Assembly: GCF_000633635.1 (NCBI RefSeq)
Contig: NZ_AYPQ01000001.1
Location: 310,424-374,423, forward strand
Direction: 5' to 3'
Length of the DNA stretch: 64,000 nucleotides
Origin: Enterococcus crotali
GTDB lineage: Bacteria > Bacillota > Bacilli > Lactobacillales > Enterococcaceae
Both the position numbers and the translations under genes were made by a program. Of the stretch, positions 32,998 through 42,346 are shown one piece after another (position 1 is the stretch's first letter; every line of letters starts with the position of its first letter). The notes below the pieces were generated by a model. It did no database searches, was not told where the DNA came from, and saw nothing but the letters and a program-made list of their open reading frames with translations.

Positions 32998-35417
32998 ATG
33001 AAAATAGGGAAGAAAGTATTCACTTTCGGTGCAATTGGAATATTACTGGTATTTGGCAGTCTCTTTTTTATGAATCAGTCTTCAATAAAAGCTTCTGAAA
33101 CACCAACTAGTAACATTCGTTTGGAACAAACAGAAAAACAAATTCAAGAATCTTTAGATAATGAAGTATATTTTTCCTTAAACGTAAAATCTACAAAAAA
33201 AGATCAATTGATTTTACTAGAATACTCGGATGAAGTTACTTTTGATAAAGAGAAAATTCTTGAGATGAACAAAGAAAAAATCTCCCTTGTTCAAATCGAT
33301 GATGAGAAAAATCAGCTAGAATTAACTCTTAACCAAGAGTCAAAACAAGCCGTGCTATACTTTCAAGCAATGACTAGTCCAAACGTTAAACAGGTCATTC
33401 AAGCCTCATCAGAACAAGAGCGCTCAAATGAATTAATCATAGGAAAAGAAGACATAAAATCTGTTGAATCCTCCTCAGTCCGGCCAGATGAAAACTTGCA
33501 AGCTCGTGCCAGTCTAGCAACACCTTATGCAGAGGAATGGACGGAGATATTCACGGCGGAAGAAGCTTCAATAATAGCGGGTGAAGGAAAAGAGTTACGC
33601 TATGGCTTTGGCCCAACAGACGCAATCGGCAAGACAAGTATTTCTGGTAATAAACAAAAGCAATTTGCTATTCCTAATGTAACATTTATGGATAACGATA
33701 AACGAGTTCAGCATATTTACCATACTCAAAATCCTATGAGTAAACCAGAAGATGCAGGACAATCATTATGGACAAGTTACGGTTTGATTTATGCTTTCGG
33801 TAGTAATACAAGTCCTAGCATATTTAATACAGGGAGCCATGTTACTAGTGAAGGTTATAAATACTACAAACGTATCTTACCAAATGACATGACCGTGTAT
33901 AAACTAGTTTATAACACAGAATTTAGCACCAAAAAATTACGGGTAGAAATTTTAATGACTGGTAAGACAACGGGGACTGTAAATGTTGAATACACGGTGA
34001 CAAATATCGGCACAGAACGTGAAGCCAATTTCATTGTTGGTTCGATGATTGATACTGAGTTGAATAAGAATGATAAAGTGCCAATTTATGCGATTGGAGA
34101 TAATAAAGGTGTGTATATCCAAGATGCTGGAGAAAATGGCTACAAACTTCAGTACTTATTTTCAGGTGGACCAGATTACGTACAAAACTGGACCGGAAAA
34201 CACTGGATTCAAGGGACAAATACACAGCCTAGAGATTACTTCTTAAGTCAGTTTTTTAATTATGATGATTCAGGTTTTACAACCTTAGATTCACATGGTT
34301 ATGAAGCAGAAAATTATCCAGCAGATCAGTTGGTTTATGTAACGTCTGATATTAGAAAGATGGATACTGCCATCTTTATGAAAAATCAACCAACATCACT
34401 TGGAATCGATGAAAGCACCAAAATGACTTACGATGTAACTATCGGTCTTCCTGGAAATCCACCAGAAGTTTTTATCGATCAAGCTGATCAAGAGCTGATC
34501 CAAGGAAATGATTTTGAGGTTACAGGACAATGGCGGGATTCCGAGAGTCCTCTTGTAGATCTATATTACACGCTTAACGATGGGACAGCAGTAAAATTTG
34601 GAGATAAAGTTCCCAATGATATGACTAATCCTGGTAAAAAAATCAATTGGTCGTTCACGTTACCAAAATCTGCTTTGAGCCTTGGTAAACAAGTAATCAA
34701 AGTTTATGCCGTAGATAGTGAGGGACATACTTCAGAAGAGAAAGTTCTAAACTTGACAATCAAAGCAGGGGAAGCTGATTTAACTGTTCATTTTATTGAT
34801 GAAGAAAACAATGTGATTCATCCAAAAATTGTCCTAACGAGAAAAGTTGGTAGTAAAGTTGATTTGACAAAAGAAGCAGATGTGCTGAAAGCCGTGAATG
34901 ATCAACTAGAAAAAAAATATGAGATTCTTAGCTCACCAGTACCAGAGAATGCAATTGAGATTGTTGAAGGCGGTCGAGAGGTGACGTATCAATTAAAGGG
35001 CGAATTGTATTAGTTTCCGCCCCCACTGAAATTGATTTTGGAACGCAAATCGTTAAGGCTGAGGAAAGTGTTATAGAAGAACCTGTTCGAATTGATGGTG
35101 CCTTAGTCATTCAAGATAGTAGAGCGACAAAAAAACCTTGGAAGCTACAAGCACGTATGAAACAAGAATTGACAAATAGTAATCAAGAAATTGTAACGAA
35201 TGCTGTTCGCTATATATACAGCGGCAATGAAGTTACATTGAATGCTGGAATGCAAGATGTTGCTGTAGGTACAAATAAGGATGGAGCACCTAATAAAGTG
35301 AGTGACAAGTGGTCTGCTTCAGGAGATGGCTTCAAATTAAAAACAGAAGTTGGTGCTGTCAAAGAATCTGGTATCTATGTAGGAATTATAGAATGGGAAT
35401 TACTTGAAGGACCATAA
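32998..35417 (+). pseudogene. Large WxL-domain surface protein, frameshifted
   Basis: The ATG follows AAAGGAG. The first frame (to 35013) has a signal peptide, a large beta-rich region with lectin-like character and a MucBP-like stretch at its end (ADLTVHFIDEENNVIHPKIVL). The frame is lost at the G run 34998-35000; with one more G it continues as GRIVLVSAPTEIDFGTQIV... to KKPWKLQARM (first WxL motif) and GIIEWELLEGP (second), a complete WxL domain ending at 35417. Restored length is about 806 residues. The WxL domain binds peptidoglycan, so a true break would release the protein. Probably a sequencing deletion. Confidence 0.85.
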
Positions 35418-35433
35418 AAGGAGAGGGAAGAAT

Positions 35434-35790
35434 ATGAATAGAAAAAAAATACGACTCAGCATTCTGACCATCTCTATTTTAGGTCTCATGATTTTTTGGA
35501 AGCCGGTGGTGATTTATGCCGCTGATGGTGGTCAAGTTGGCCATGAAGCGGTGATTGAATTTTATCTAGAGGATGAAAAAAAAGAACCACCGACAAGTAC
35601 TTCAGATTCATTAAGTGATTTAAAAATTTCTGAAGAACCAAAACAAAGTAAGCCGATCGGGCGATTTCCACAAACTGGAGAAATCGTAAAAAAATCACTG
35701 ATGCTTAGTGGCATAGTGCTTGCTTTATCAGCGCTTTATGTCTATGTGAAAAAGCACAAAAAAGAACACGAAGGAGAGACCAAACCTTGA
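35434..35790 (+). CDS. Small LPXTG-type (FPQTGE) wall-anchored protein
   Basis: 118 residues from the ATG at 35434 (AAAAGGAGAGGG in front). Signal peptide, a short acidic region (QVGHEAVIEFYLEDEKKEP), Ser/Thr linker, sortase motif FPQTGE at about residue 78, membrane helix and a basic tail. Small LPXTG proteins of this shape are regular members of WxL (csc-type) clusters. Its last bases overlap the next gene. Confidence 0.88.
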   Translation: MNRKKIRLSILTISILGLMIFWKPVVIYAADGGQVGHEAVIEFYLEDEKKEPPTSTSDSLSDLKISEEPKQSKPIGRFPQTGEIVKKSLMLSGIVLALSALYVYVKKHKKEHEGETKP

Positions 35791-36578
35791 AAAAGATAAT
35801 GACATTCACTTTTTGTTTCTCCGTCCTTCTTTTGCTCACTCCTAAGACTAATGTTCAGGCTCAGTCTGCTACAAATGAAGGAACGATTGGTTTTGATGCA
35901 GCGCTAATCCCGCCGCAAGTCGTGGATCCAGAAAAACCAGTGAAGCCAGTTGATCCAGGTCCTAGCCCATCTACAGAAGGATTCTTGCGAATTGATTTTG
36001 TACCTAGATTAGACTTTGGACGAAATCGATTATCTAAAGAAGATCAATTTTATCAGGCTAGAGCACAATTGTTTCATGACGATACAGGAGCAAGAGGCAA
36101 TTTTGTTCAAGTGACAGATAGCCGTTCTACCGGAGCAGGCTGGACGTTACAAGTTCGTCAAGAAACAAACTTCATGATCCCAAACAACGAAGCATCGGAA
36201 CTAAAAGGCTCGTATATTTCTTTGGATAAATCGTGGACAAACTCTTCGATGGATAAAAAATACGCGCCATCATTAGTTAATGATGTGATCAAAATCGATA
36301 AAATGCAAACAACTTATGATTTAGCTAAAGCTGATAAAGGAAAGGGTCAAGGCATTTGGAGTGTAGAATTTGGTGCTTCTGCTGAAAATGAGAATGATTT
36401 AGATTCAACACTCACACCACTTGTTGATGAAACAGGTCAACAAGTTCTTGATCCTAGCTTTGAAAATAAGCAAATATATGAAAACAATGCAGTAACATTT
36501 TTTGTTCCAGGCTCACCTGATCGAAAACCTGGAAAATACCAAACGGTGCTGACTTGGATATTATCCGAGTTACCATAA
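35787..36578 (+). CDS. WxL-domain surface protein
   Basis: 263 residues. TTG start overlapping the previous stop, with AAGGAGAG about nine bases upstream. Signal peptide (about 25 residues), a Pro-rich linker (DPEKPVKPVDPGPSP), then the WxL domain with LDFG, AGWTLQVRQE (first motif) and YQTVLTWILSELP (second motif) at the very end. It binds the cell wall non-covalently through peptidoglycan, and is expected to join a complex with the DUF916 and LPXTG proteins of the locus. Confidence 0.92.
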   Translation: MKKIMTFTFCFSVLLLLTPKTNVQAQSATNEGTIGFDAALIPPQVVDPEKPVKPVDPGPSPSTEGFLRIDFVPRLDFGRNRLSKEDQFYQARAQLFHDDTGARGNFVQVTDSRSTGAGWTLQVRQETNFMIPNNEASELKGSYISLDKSWTNSSMDKKYAPSLVNDVIKIDKMQTTYDLAKADKGKGQGIWSVEFGASAENENDLDSTLTPLVDETGQQVLDPSFENKQIYENNAVTFFVPGSPDRKPGKYQTVLTWILSELP

Positions 36579-36608
36579 ATATTAAAAGATAAATAGGGGG
36601 AAACACAA

Positions 36609-37424
36609 ATGAAAAAAAGAACACTATGTTCTATCGCGTTATTAGCTGCACTAGGTGCTAATGTATTACTACCAGCTGCTGCGAGTGCGGACAATGGAAA
36701 AGCAACTCAAGCAAATGGACAAGGAACAATCGATTATGTAGAAGATTCTGGTAAAAATACAGATAAGGATCCAGAAAAACCTACAGATCCAGTAACACCA
36801 CCATACACACCTAATCCAGATGATGGACCATTGAAAATCGATGGTGTTTCAGACATGAACTTCAAACAACAAAGTGCTGTCTTAACTGACGAAAACTATT
36901 TTGCTGAGCAAGTAGAAATTGATAAAAATGGAACAAAAGAAAAACGTGGTGTTTATTTACAATTAACAGATAAACGTATTGATAGCCGTGGAAAATGGGC
37001 TTTAAGAGCATCAATGACTCAACAATTTAAAGCTGCGTCTGGAAATGTGTTAAATAATGCTACAATTAGCTTTAAAAATCCAATCGTTGAAACAGAAACA
37101 GATGCAGCAGTTAGTCCTCATGCAGTTTTAGCATCAACTGGTTCAGTATTTGAATTATTAGAAACTGGCAATGTCGTTGACGTTTTAGAAACGAAAGATG
37201 CTAAAGACGGTTTTGGTACGTATACTGTCGCTTTTGGTAATACAGTTGAATATAATACTAATACTGGAAAAGGAACAGCTGAAGATTCAACAGGTGTACC
37301 AAATGCAACCAATAAAAACAAAATTGAAAATGGTTCAGTATCATTATTCGTTCCAGGTAAAACTGTGAAAACCAAAGAAGCACATACTGCAACAGTTTTG
37401 TGGGAAATTGCAGAAGTACTTTAA
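36609..37424 (+). CDS. WxL-domain surface protein
   Basis: 271 residues, ATG behind AGGGGG. Signal peptide ending near AAASA, an acidic Pro-rich linker (DPEKPTDPVTPPYTPNPDDGP), then a WxL domain with GKWALRAS and a C-terminal ATVLWEIAEVL. It is the commonest architecture of enterococcal WxL proteins. Codon use looks more biased than in its neighbours, suggesting high expression. Confidence 0.92.
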   Translation: MKKRTLCSIALLAALGANVLLPAAASADNGKATQANGQGTIDYVEDSGKNTDKDPEKPTDPVTPPYTPNPDDGPLKIDGVSDMNFKQQSAVLTDENYFAEQVEIDKNGTKEKRGVYLQLTDKRIDSRGKWALRASMTQQFKAASGNVLNNATISFKNPIVETETDAAVSPHAVLASTGSVFELLETGNVVDVLETKDAKDGFGTYTVAFGNTVEYNTNTGKGTAEDSTGVPNATNKNKIENGSVSLFVPGKTVKTKEAHTATVLWEIAEVL

Positions 37425-37462
37425 AATTAAGATTTAAATAAATAAACCGAGAATGTTTTAGA

Positions 37463-37513
37463 TGACAAGCTCACTAATTATTACGAATTTTAGTAATTGG
37501 GAGCTTGTCTTTA
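37463..37513 (+). terminator. Stem-loop after the WxL genes
   Basis: GACAAGCTC pairs with GAGCTTGTC with an inner TAATTA/TAATT-type pairing, followed only by TTT. It may reduce read-through between the abundant WxL product and the membrane-protein genes downstream. Confidence 0.6.
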
Positions 37514-37537
37514 AATGAGAGGATTTGTTTTACGTTT

Positions 37538-38605
37538 ATGAAAAAATTTTTTCAGCAGTTAACTATTACCTTCTTTTTAATCATTGCTATTTCCTTTGTT
37601 CATACTCAAATAAGTGAGGCTTCCTCAGATCCTTCAGGAGCAGTTGGCTTTTTATATAAAAGCAACCATCCGGAAAATCAAATCGACGAGTCTGGTTATT
37701 TTAATTTGAAAATGACACCCGGACAAAAGCAGAAAGTATCAATCACATTATCAAACCTTAGTAAAGAAGAAGTCACTGTCAATGTAGGATTGAATGGTGC
37801 TAGAACCAACTCTAATGGGGTTTTAGAATATGGAAAAACAAAACTTGATAAAGATACTTCAATGAAATTTGATTTTACTGATATTGTAAAAGCGCCTAAA
37901 ACAGTCACACTTCCTCCAGAATCAGATAAGGATCTAGAGTTAGAGATCAATATGCCGGAAACAAGTTATGACGGTATTATTTTAGGGGGAATCCAGCTTC
38001 AAAAGGCGACAAAGGAAAACGAAAAGAAAGAAAATACAGGAACAACAATTATTAACGAATACGCCTATACGATTGCAATGTTGCTTAGAGAAAACGATAC
38101 AAACGTTGAACCTAAAATGGGCTATCTTAAAACATATGGAACACAGCCTAATGGACGGAATACAATAGTTGTAGATTTAGCCAATCAAGCAGCTAATTTA
38201 TTGGAAGACTTGACTGTGGAAGTTCAAATCATGCCTGAGAAAAACGATGAAGTACTGTATGAATCGAAAAAAACAAAAATGAGAATGGCTCCAAACTCGG
38301 TTTTAAACTATCCAGTCAGCATGGAAGGTCAAGCGATGGTTCCAGGGAAATATCGGGCGCATGTTAAAGCTGCTTCAGCAGATAAAAACTGGGAATGGAC
38401 CGAAACGTTTGAAATTACCAAAGAAGAAGCAGATAAGTTTAACCGTGAAGATATTGGTCTCGATCAAGAGCGCGGAATTGATTTCAAATTAGTCGGTATG
38501 ATCATAGGAGGCGTCATAGGCCTTATCTTGATTATTTTCTTAGTCATTCGCTTTGCCGCAAATAAAAAGACCAAGAAAAAGAAACGCCCCTCTAAAAAAA
38601 GATAG
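37538..38605 (+). CDS. DUF916 / DUF3324 cell-surface protein
   Basis: 355 residues from the ATG at 37538. The SD GAGAGG is about 15 bases away, rather far; an in-frame TTG at 37505 is less likely. Signal peptide, then DUF916 (FLYKSNHPENQ...GYFNLKMTPGQKQKVSITLSNLS, two Ig-like lobes), DUF3324 region and a C-terminal membrane helix with a very basic tail. These proteins bind peptidoglycan and WxL partners and are obligatory members of WxL clusters. Confidence 0.92.
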   Translation: MKKFFQQLTITFFLIIAISFVHTQISEASSDPSGAVGFLYKSNHPENQIDESGYFNLKMTPGQKQKVSITLSNLSKEEVTVNVGLNGARTNSNGVLEYGKTKLDKDTSMKFDFTDIVKAPKTVTLPPESDKDLELEINMPETSYDGIILGGIQLQKATKENEKKENTGTTIINEYAYTIAMLLRENDTNVEPKMGYLKTYGTQPNGRNTIVVDLANQAANLLEDLTVEVQIMPEKNDEVLYESKKTKMRMAPNSVLNYPVSMEGQAMVPGKYRAHVKAASADKNWEWTETFEITKEEADKFNREDIGLDQERGIDFKLVGMIIGGVIGLILIIFLVIRFAANKKTKKKKRPSKKR

Positions 38606-38628
38606 GACGGAAAGTTGGAAGAGATAAA

Positions 38629-39291
38629 ATGACATTATTGGATTGGATTGCGGTCATAAGTTTAGCAATAGCAATTATCTTTCTTCTCTTTATTCTCTTG
38701 TTCTTAGTGGGGATCATAAAAACTGGAAAAGAACAAAAAAAAATTCTGTTGATTCGAACTAAAAATAAACGTAAGAGAAAGGTAATTGCTAGAAAAAAGC
38801 GACAACTACAGAAGAAAAAGAAAAAAAGCATCGTTGCAAGCTTTTTATGTTTGATTGTCATGTTTATAGGCATTGCTACTTCTATGTATGCAGTTTATTA
38901 TCAATCAACGAATCTAGGTGAGGAAGATAAAAAAGCAATTGTTTCAGGATATTACAATCTTCGAGATATTGAGGATCAATTGCAATTGGCTGAATCAGGT
39001 GAAGGAGAACGGGCAGAGCAAAACCTAAAGAATCTTTCTTTACGGCTAGCAGCATTTGCTTTGAATAGAGCAGACTATCGTATTAATGGTGATGGACAGA
39101 TACGTATCAATCGCTATTATTCTTCGATGAAGGAGCTGGGAATCAATCTGTCTTCACAAGAAAAAGGCTTTTATAATGATCCGTCTTTACTAGAATCTTT
39201 TAAAGGAGATATTGAAAGAGTGAAGAAAAATGAGCAGGCTGTGATCGAGCAATTTAAAATAAACGAAAAATCATTGGCAGAAAAAAAATAA
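38629..39291 (+). CDS. Two-helix membrane protein of the WxL locus
   Basis: 220 residues. Helix 1 at about residues 6-30, then a very basic segment (residues 32-67, mostly Lys/Arg), helix 2 at about 68-90 and a C-terminal soluble domain (YYNLRDIEDQLQLAESGEGERAEQ...). The charge pattern puts the basic loop inside and the C-terminal domain outside. I recognise no named family. It sits between the DUF916 and signal-peptidase genes and may help assemble the complex. Confidence 0.65.
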   Translation: MTLLDWIAVISLAIAIIFLLFILLFLVGIIKTGKEQKKILLIRTKNKRKRKVIARKKRQLQKKKKKSIVASFLCLIVMFIGIATSMYAVYYQSTNLGEEDKKAIVSGYYNLRDIEDQLQLAESGEGERAEQNLKNLSLRLAAFALNRADYRINGDGQIRINRYYSSMKELGINLSSQEKGFYNDPSLLESFKGDIERVKKNEQAVIEQFKINEKSLAEKK

Positions 39292-39300
39292 CGGAGTTAA

Positions 39301-40062
39301 ATGTTTATGGCAAACACAGGGCATTCATCAAATAACAAAACTAAGTTACAAACGCCTTCAAATAAAAGAGCTCGGAAAAAGCGCCTAAAGAACAAACATA
39401 AGACTCCAGTTATACAAAAGCAACATGAAGCAACTAAAAGGAAAAAACGGTCAAATCAAAGACCCAATAAAAAGAGAAATTCGATTTATTTAAAACGAAA
39501 AAGACAGCAAAAGTTTGTTCGATTTAGTCTTGAAATCAGTAGTTCAATCTTGATTGCGTGTATTTTTATCTGGGTGCTTTCCTTATTTTTATTTACCTTT
39601 TCAAAAGTTGATGGTTATAGCATGCTGCCAACACTTTCTGAAAATGATTTTGTGTACATCAATCGTCGAGCGAGAATCAAACGCTTTAGCATAGCTTATT
39701 TTAAGACACCTGATCAACACGGAAAAGCAATGCGTCGCATCATCGGATTACCTGGTGAAACTGTGGAGTACAAGGGCGATAAGTTGTTTGTGAACAATGA
39801 AGAAGTAATGGAGTCGTTTATTGACAATCAAGAAGTAAAAAAAATGCAAAGTATGGATACTTTTTTTACAGAAGATTTTGATACAAAAACGATCAAAAAT
39901 GGTCAGCTAATAATTCCCAAAGATTCATACTTAGTATTGGGGGACAATAGACCCTATTCTACCGACAGTCGATATTATGGTTTCGTTCCGAAAGAAAATA
40001 TTATCGGCGTTGTCAAAGTGAGAATTTTACCCATACACAAGATAGAAAATTTAAATCGATAA
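39301..40062 (+). CDS. Signal peptidase I-like protein with basic N-terminal extension
   Basis: 253 residues. An unusual 70-residue Lys/Arg-rich cytoplasmic leader precedes one membrane helix (about 75-100). The S26 domain follows: catalytic Ser107 in DGYSMLPTL, then AMRRIIGLPGE and LGDNRPYSTDSRYYGFV. In typical SPases the residue two before IIGLPG is the catalytic Lys (KRIIGLPG); here it is Arg145, with Lys142 three residues earlier. The enzyme may be altered or inactive, or use another Lys. The ATG at 39307 is better spaced from the SD (CGGAG) than that at 39301. Probably dedicated to the WxL proteins. Confidence 0.82.
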   Translation: MFMANTGHSSNNKTKLQTPSNKRARKKRLKNKHKTPVIQKQHEATKRKKRSNQRPNKKRNSIYLKRKRQQKFVRFSLEISSSILIACIFIWVLSLFLFTFSKVDGYSMLPTLSENDFVYINRRARIKRFSIAYFKTPDQHGKAMRRIIGLPGETVEYKGDKLFVNNEEVMESFIDNQEVKKMQSMDTFFTEDFDTKTIKNGQLIIPKDSYLVLGDNRPYSTDSRYYGFVPKENIIGVVKVRILPIHKIENLNR

Positions 40063-40293
40063 TTAGCTGATACAAGCTATTTTAGATTGTGCAAAAAACA
40101 TAGGAAGTATAAAGAAATCAGAGTTTAGTACATATGTTGGCCTATTTTTATCATAAGAAATAGCCACATATTTATGAAAGAATAAAAGAATCAGCTGCTA
40201 ATGAAGAGTGATTCATATCTCTTTCAAATGTATTTGATAATTTTGGTTTTTTTAAAGGGTCACTTAACAATATATTACGAGGAGATGTTATAA
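40063..40293. other. Intergenic region with imperfect hairpin
   Basis: About 230 bp. A long imperfect stem (about 40132-40173, ACATATGTTGGCCTATTT against AAATAGCCACATAT) may end the WxL-locus transcript, although no T run follows. The remainder would hold the promoter of the small secreted protein. Confidence 0.4.
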
Positions 40294-40650
40294 ATGAAAA
40301 AGAAATTATTAGTTATGTTTTCACTAGCAATGGGACTATTCATTCTGTTAGGGTTCGGAGGACAACAAGCCGAAGCAACAACTGCAAAAAACACTTATTT
40401 TGAAAATCAAACAGAGGTAACCAATGCAAAATCAACTAACCCTAAATTAATTTTAAAGGGGGAAGTTACAGTTACTACTGAATCTGAAGCTACAACTAAG
40501 TATGCAAAAATTTATACAGTTTATAACAACAGAAAATTTTATGATAGCTGTGCAAAATTAGTTTCTACAACACCAGAATATGATTCTAAAGGTCTTGAAA
40601 CAGGAAGATATTTCCATGTTTACAAATTCTGTGGCTGTAAAGTAAAATAA
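40294..40650 (+). CDS. Small secreted protein with three C-terminal cysteines
   Basis: 118 residues, ATG behind GAGGAG. Clear signal peptide, likely cleaved after AEA (residue 28), leaving about 90 residues rich in Thr, Lys and Tyr with Cys in DSCAKL and FCGCKVK at the very end. It has no WxL, LPXTG or membrane segment. It could be a secreted effector, an adhesin-like peptide or a large bacteriocin-like protein; there is no immunity or export gene beside it. Family not recognised. Confidence 0.6.
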   Translation: MKKKLLVMFSLAMGLFILLGFGGQQAEATTAKNTYFENQTEVTNAKSTNPKLILKGEVTVTTESEATTKYAKIYTVYNNRKFYDSCAKLVSTTPEYDSKGLETGRYFHVYKFCGCKVK

Positions 40651-40959
40651 ATAATTAAGTAAATTGAGTGACTTCTTTAAAAACTATTATTATATACAAT
40701 GCCAAACAAAAAGAGTTTATTTTTTGTTTGGCATTTTTGTTCTTCAAATGATAATGAGAACGCTTTTGAAAGGAGTTTTAAAACATTTTTATATAATATA
40801 GAGAAAAATATCGATAGCATACCAGATAAAACAAAAAAATATTAAATAGTAGTGTATATTTATAATGATATAAGGTATATTAAATTTACACTATTTATTT
40901 TAATTATTTGGTTTGGAATAATTGAGTGTATGATTTGTTTGTTGAAAAGGGGTATAGAA
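40651..40959. other. Intergenic region upstream of recombinase 2
   Basis: Besides the terminator, the region is AT-rich with an imperfect inverted pair (AATAGTAGTGTA near 40843 and TACACTATT near 40889). There is no copy of the 25-bp repeat that flanks recombinase 1. Confidence 0.4.
40700..40738. terminator. Terminator of the small secreted protein gene
   Basis: ATGCCAAACAAAAA pairs with TTTTTTGTTTGGCAT, followed by TTTTTGTT. Confidence 0.88.
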
Positions 40960-42081
40960 ATGACTAGAAAAGGTGAAAATATTTATAAACGGAAAGATGG
41001 TAGGTGGGAAGGCCGCTATATAAAAAAAAGAGATAGTAAAGGCAGAATTATTTATGGCTATACTTATGGAAAACGCTATATAGAAGTAAAGTCAAAATTA
41101 ATATTATTGAAAGCGCAACATTTTGAGTTAGATACTATCAAGACTTTTAATGGCGATTTACAAGAGTGGAGTGTTTATTGGTTACATCACTATAAAAAAT
41201 CTACTATAAAGCAGTCTACATTTTTTAATTATAAATGGTTGATAAACAAATACATTCTTCCTTATATAGGTGAAAAAAGGATAAGTGATCTGAAAAATGA
41301 AGAAGTTAGAAGCTATATTGAAACGATAGAAGGACTGGGATTATCACATGGAACAACGAATAATATTTTTATTTTACTTAAAAAAATTTTAGAAGAAGCA
41401 GAAAATCAAAACATAATTTCTTCTAATCCTTGTCGAAACATTAAGTTGTCCAGAAAAAAATATAGGAATAAAGTACCAGTTGCTCTGACGGTGAATGAGC
41501 AAAAGCAATTAGAATATTTTGCATTCAAAGAAAAAGGGTGCTCCGCAATTATTTTGGCCTTGTACTCAGGTCTTCGGATTGGTGAGATTAGTGGACTTAA
41601 ATGGTCAGATATTGATTTTGAGAATGGAACTATTTACGTTAATCGTACGATTTTCAGAGTAAATAGTCATAGCGAAGGTCGCAAGACGGAAGTACTGGTT
41701 GGAATTCCTAAAACAGATCAATCCTCTAGAGTTGTTCCATTAGCTGGAAACTTAAAAAACTACTTGCTTGCAAAAAAAGCACTATCAGCTTCGAGTTATG
41801 TTGTATCATGTAAAAATAAAATGACTGAACCCAGAGTGATCAGATACCGATTTAAAAAAGTTGTAGAAGCCTCAGGAATTAGAAACATCCACTTTCATTC
41901 TTTGCGCCATACATTTGCGACTCGATGTTTAGAAGAACGTGTAGATATATCCAGTTTGAGTAAGCTTTTGGGTCACACTTCAGCAAAAATGACTTTAGAT
42001 ACGTATGCAGATTCGGTACTTGAAAGTCGACAAAAAGCGATCTTTAAAATAGACAAATTAATGACTTATCAATTGGATTAA
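40960..42081 (+). CDS. Tn916-type tyrosine recombinase 2 (paralogue of recombinase 1)
   Basis: 373 residues from the ATG at 40960 (AAAGGGG in front); upstream in-frame starts lack an SD. It matches recombinase 1 throughout: RKGENIYKRKDGRWEGRYIK at the N terminus, SGLRIGEISGLKWSDIDF, FHSLRHTFATRC, LLGHTSAKMTLDTYADSVLESR. All catalytic residues are present. It lies at the far end of the WxL locus in the same orientation as recombinase 1. No excisionase, relaxase or direct-repeat ends are seen. Confidence 0.9.
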   Translation: MTRKGENIYKRKDGRWEGRYIKKRDSKGRIIYGYTYGKRYIEVKSKLILLKAQHFELDTIKTFNGDLQEWSVYWLHHYKKSTIKQSTFFNYKWLINKYILPYIGEKRISDLKNEEVRSYIETIEGLGLSHGTTNNIFILLKKILEEAENQNIISSNPCRNIKLSRKKYRNKVPVALTVNEQKQLEYFAFKEKGCSAIILALYSGLRIGEISGLKWSDIDFENGTIYVNRTIFRVNSHSEGRKTEVLVGIPKTDQSSRVVPLAGNLKNYLLAKKALSASSYVVSCKNKMTEPRVIRYRFKKVVEASGIRNIHFHSLRHTFATRCLEERVDISSLSKLLGHTSAKMTLDTYADSVLESRQKAIFKIDKLMTYQLD

Positions 42082-42162
42082 GACTGTTTATTGAGTTAAA
42101 AGAGGTATGAGATGTGAAAATATTTTTAGTTTTTATCAAATAAACAATGAATATGTAGTATT

Positions 42163-42209
42163 AGTGCCTAGTGAATGAGTCAGTTTCTTTTACTCAGGCA
42201 CTTTTTTTT
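42163..42209 (+). terminator. Terminator of recombinase 2
   Basis: AGTGCCT-AGT pairs with ACT-C-AGGCACT, followed by eight T. Confidence 0.82.
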
Positions 42210-42277
42210 GCTGAAATCTCACTTAGAAAATATTTTCGTTATATTTGAATAATTAAGAAAATACTTGAAAATATTAC

Positions 42278-42294
42278 CGAAATCGTTTTCTTTT
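42278..42294. promoter_or_regulatory. Possible cre (CcpA) site before the mannosidase operon
   Basis: CCGAAATCGTTTTCTTT-type sequence; read on the minus strand, AGAAAACGATTTCGG resembles the cre consensus TGAAARCGNTTNCA with mismatches at the ends. Carbon catabolite control of such loci is common. Weak match. Confidence 0.3.
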
Positions 42295-42346
42295 CAAGAA
42301 ATGCGGAGTATATTTATAAAGAAGAGAGATGGAGGGAAAAGTTTAG

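Noticed and set aside
30727-42081. Reading the region as an integrated Tn916-like conjugative element or prophage
   Set aside because: There are no conjugation, replication, excisionase or phage genes; only the recombinases resemble those elements.
30410-42148. Shared AAATAAACAA near 30415 and 42138 as possible attachment-site direct repeats around the WxL island
   Set aside because: Ten bases of very AT-rich sequence are expected by chance, and the flanks do not match.
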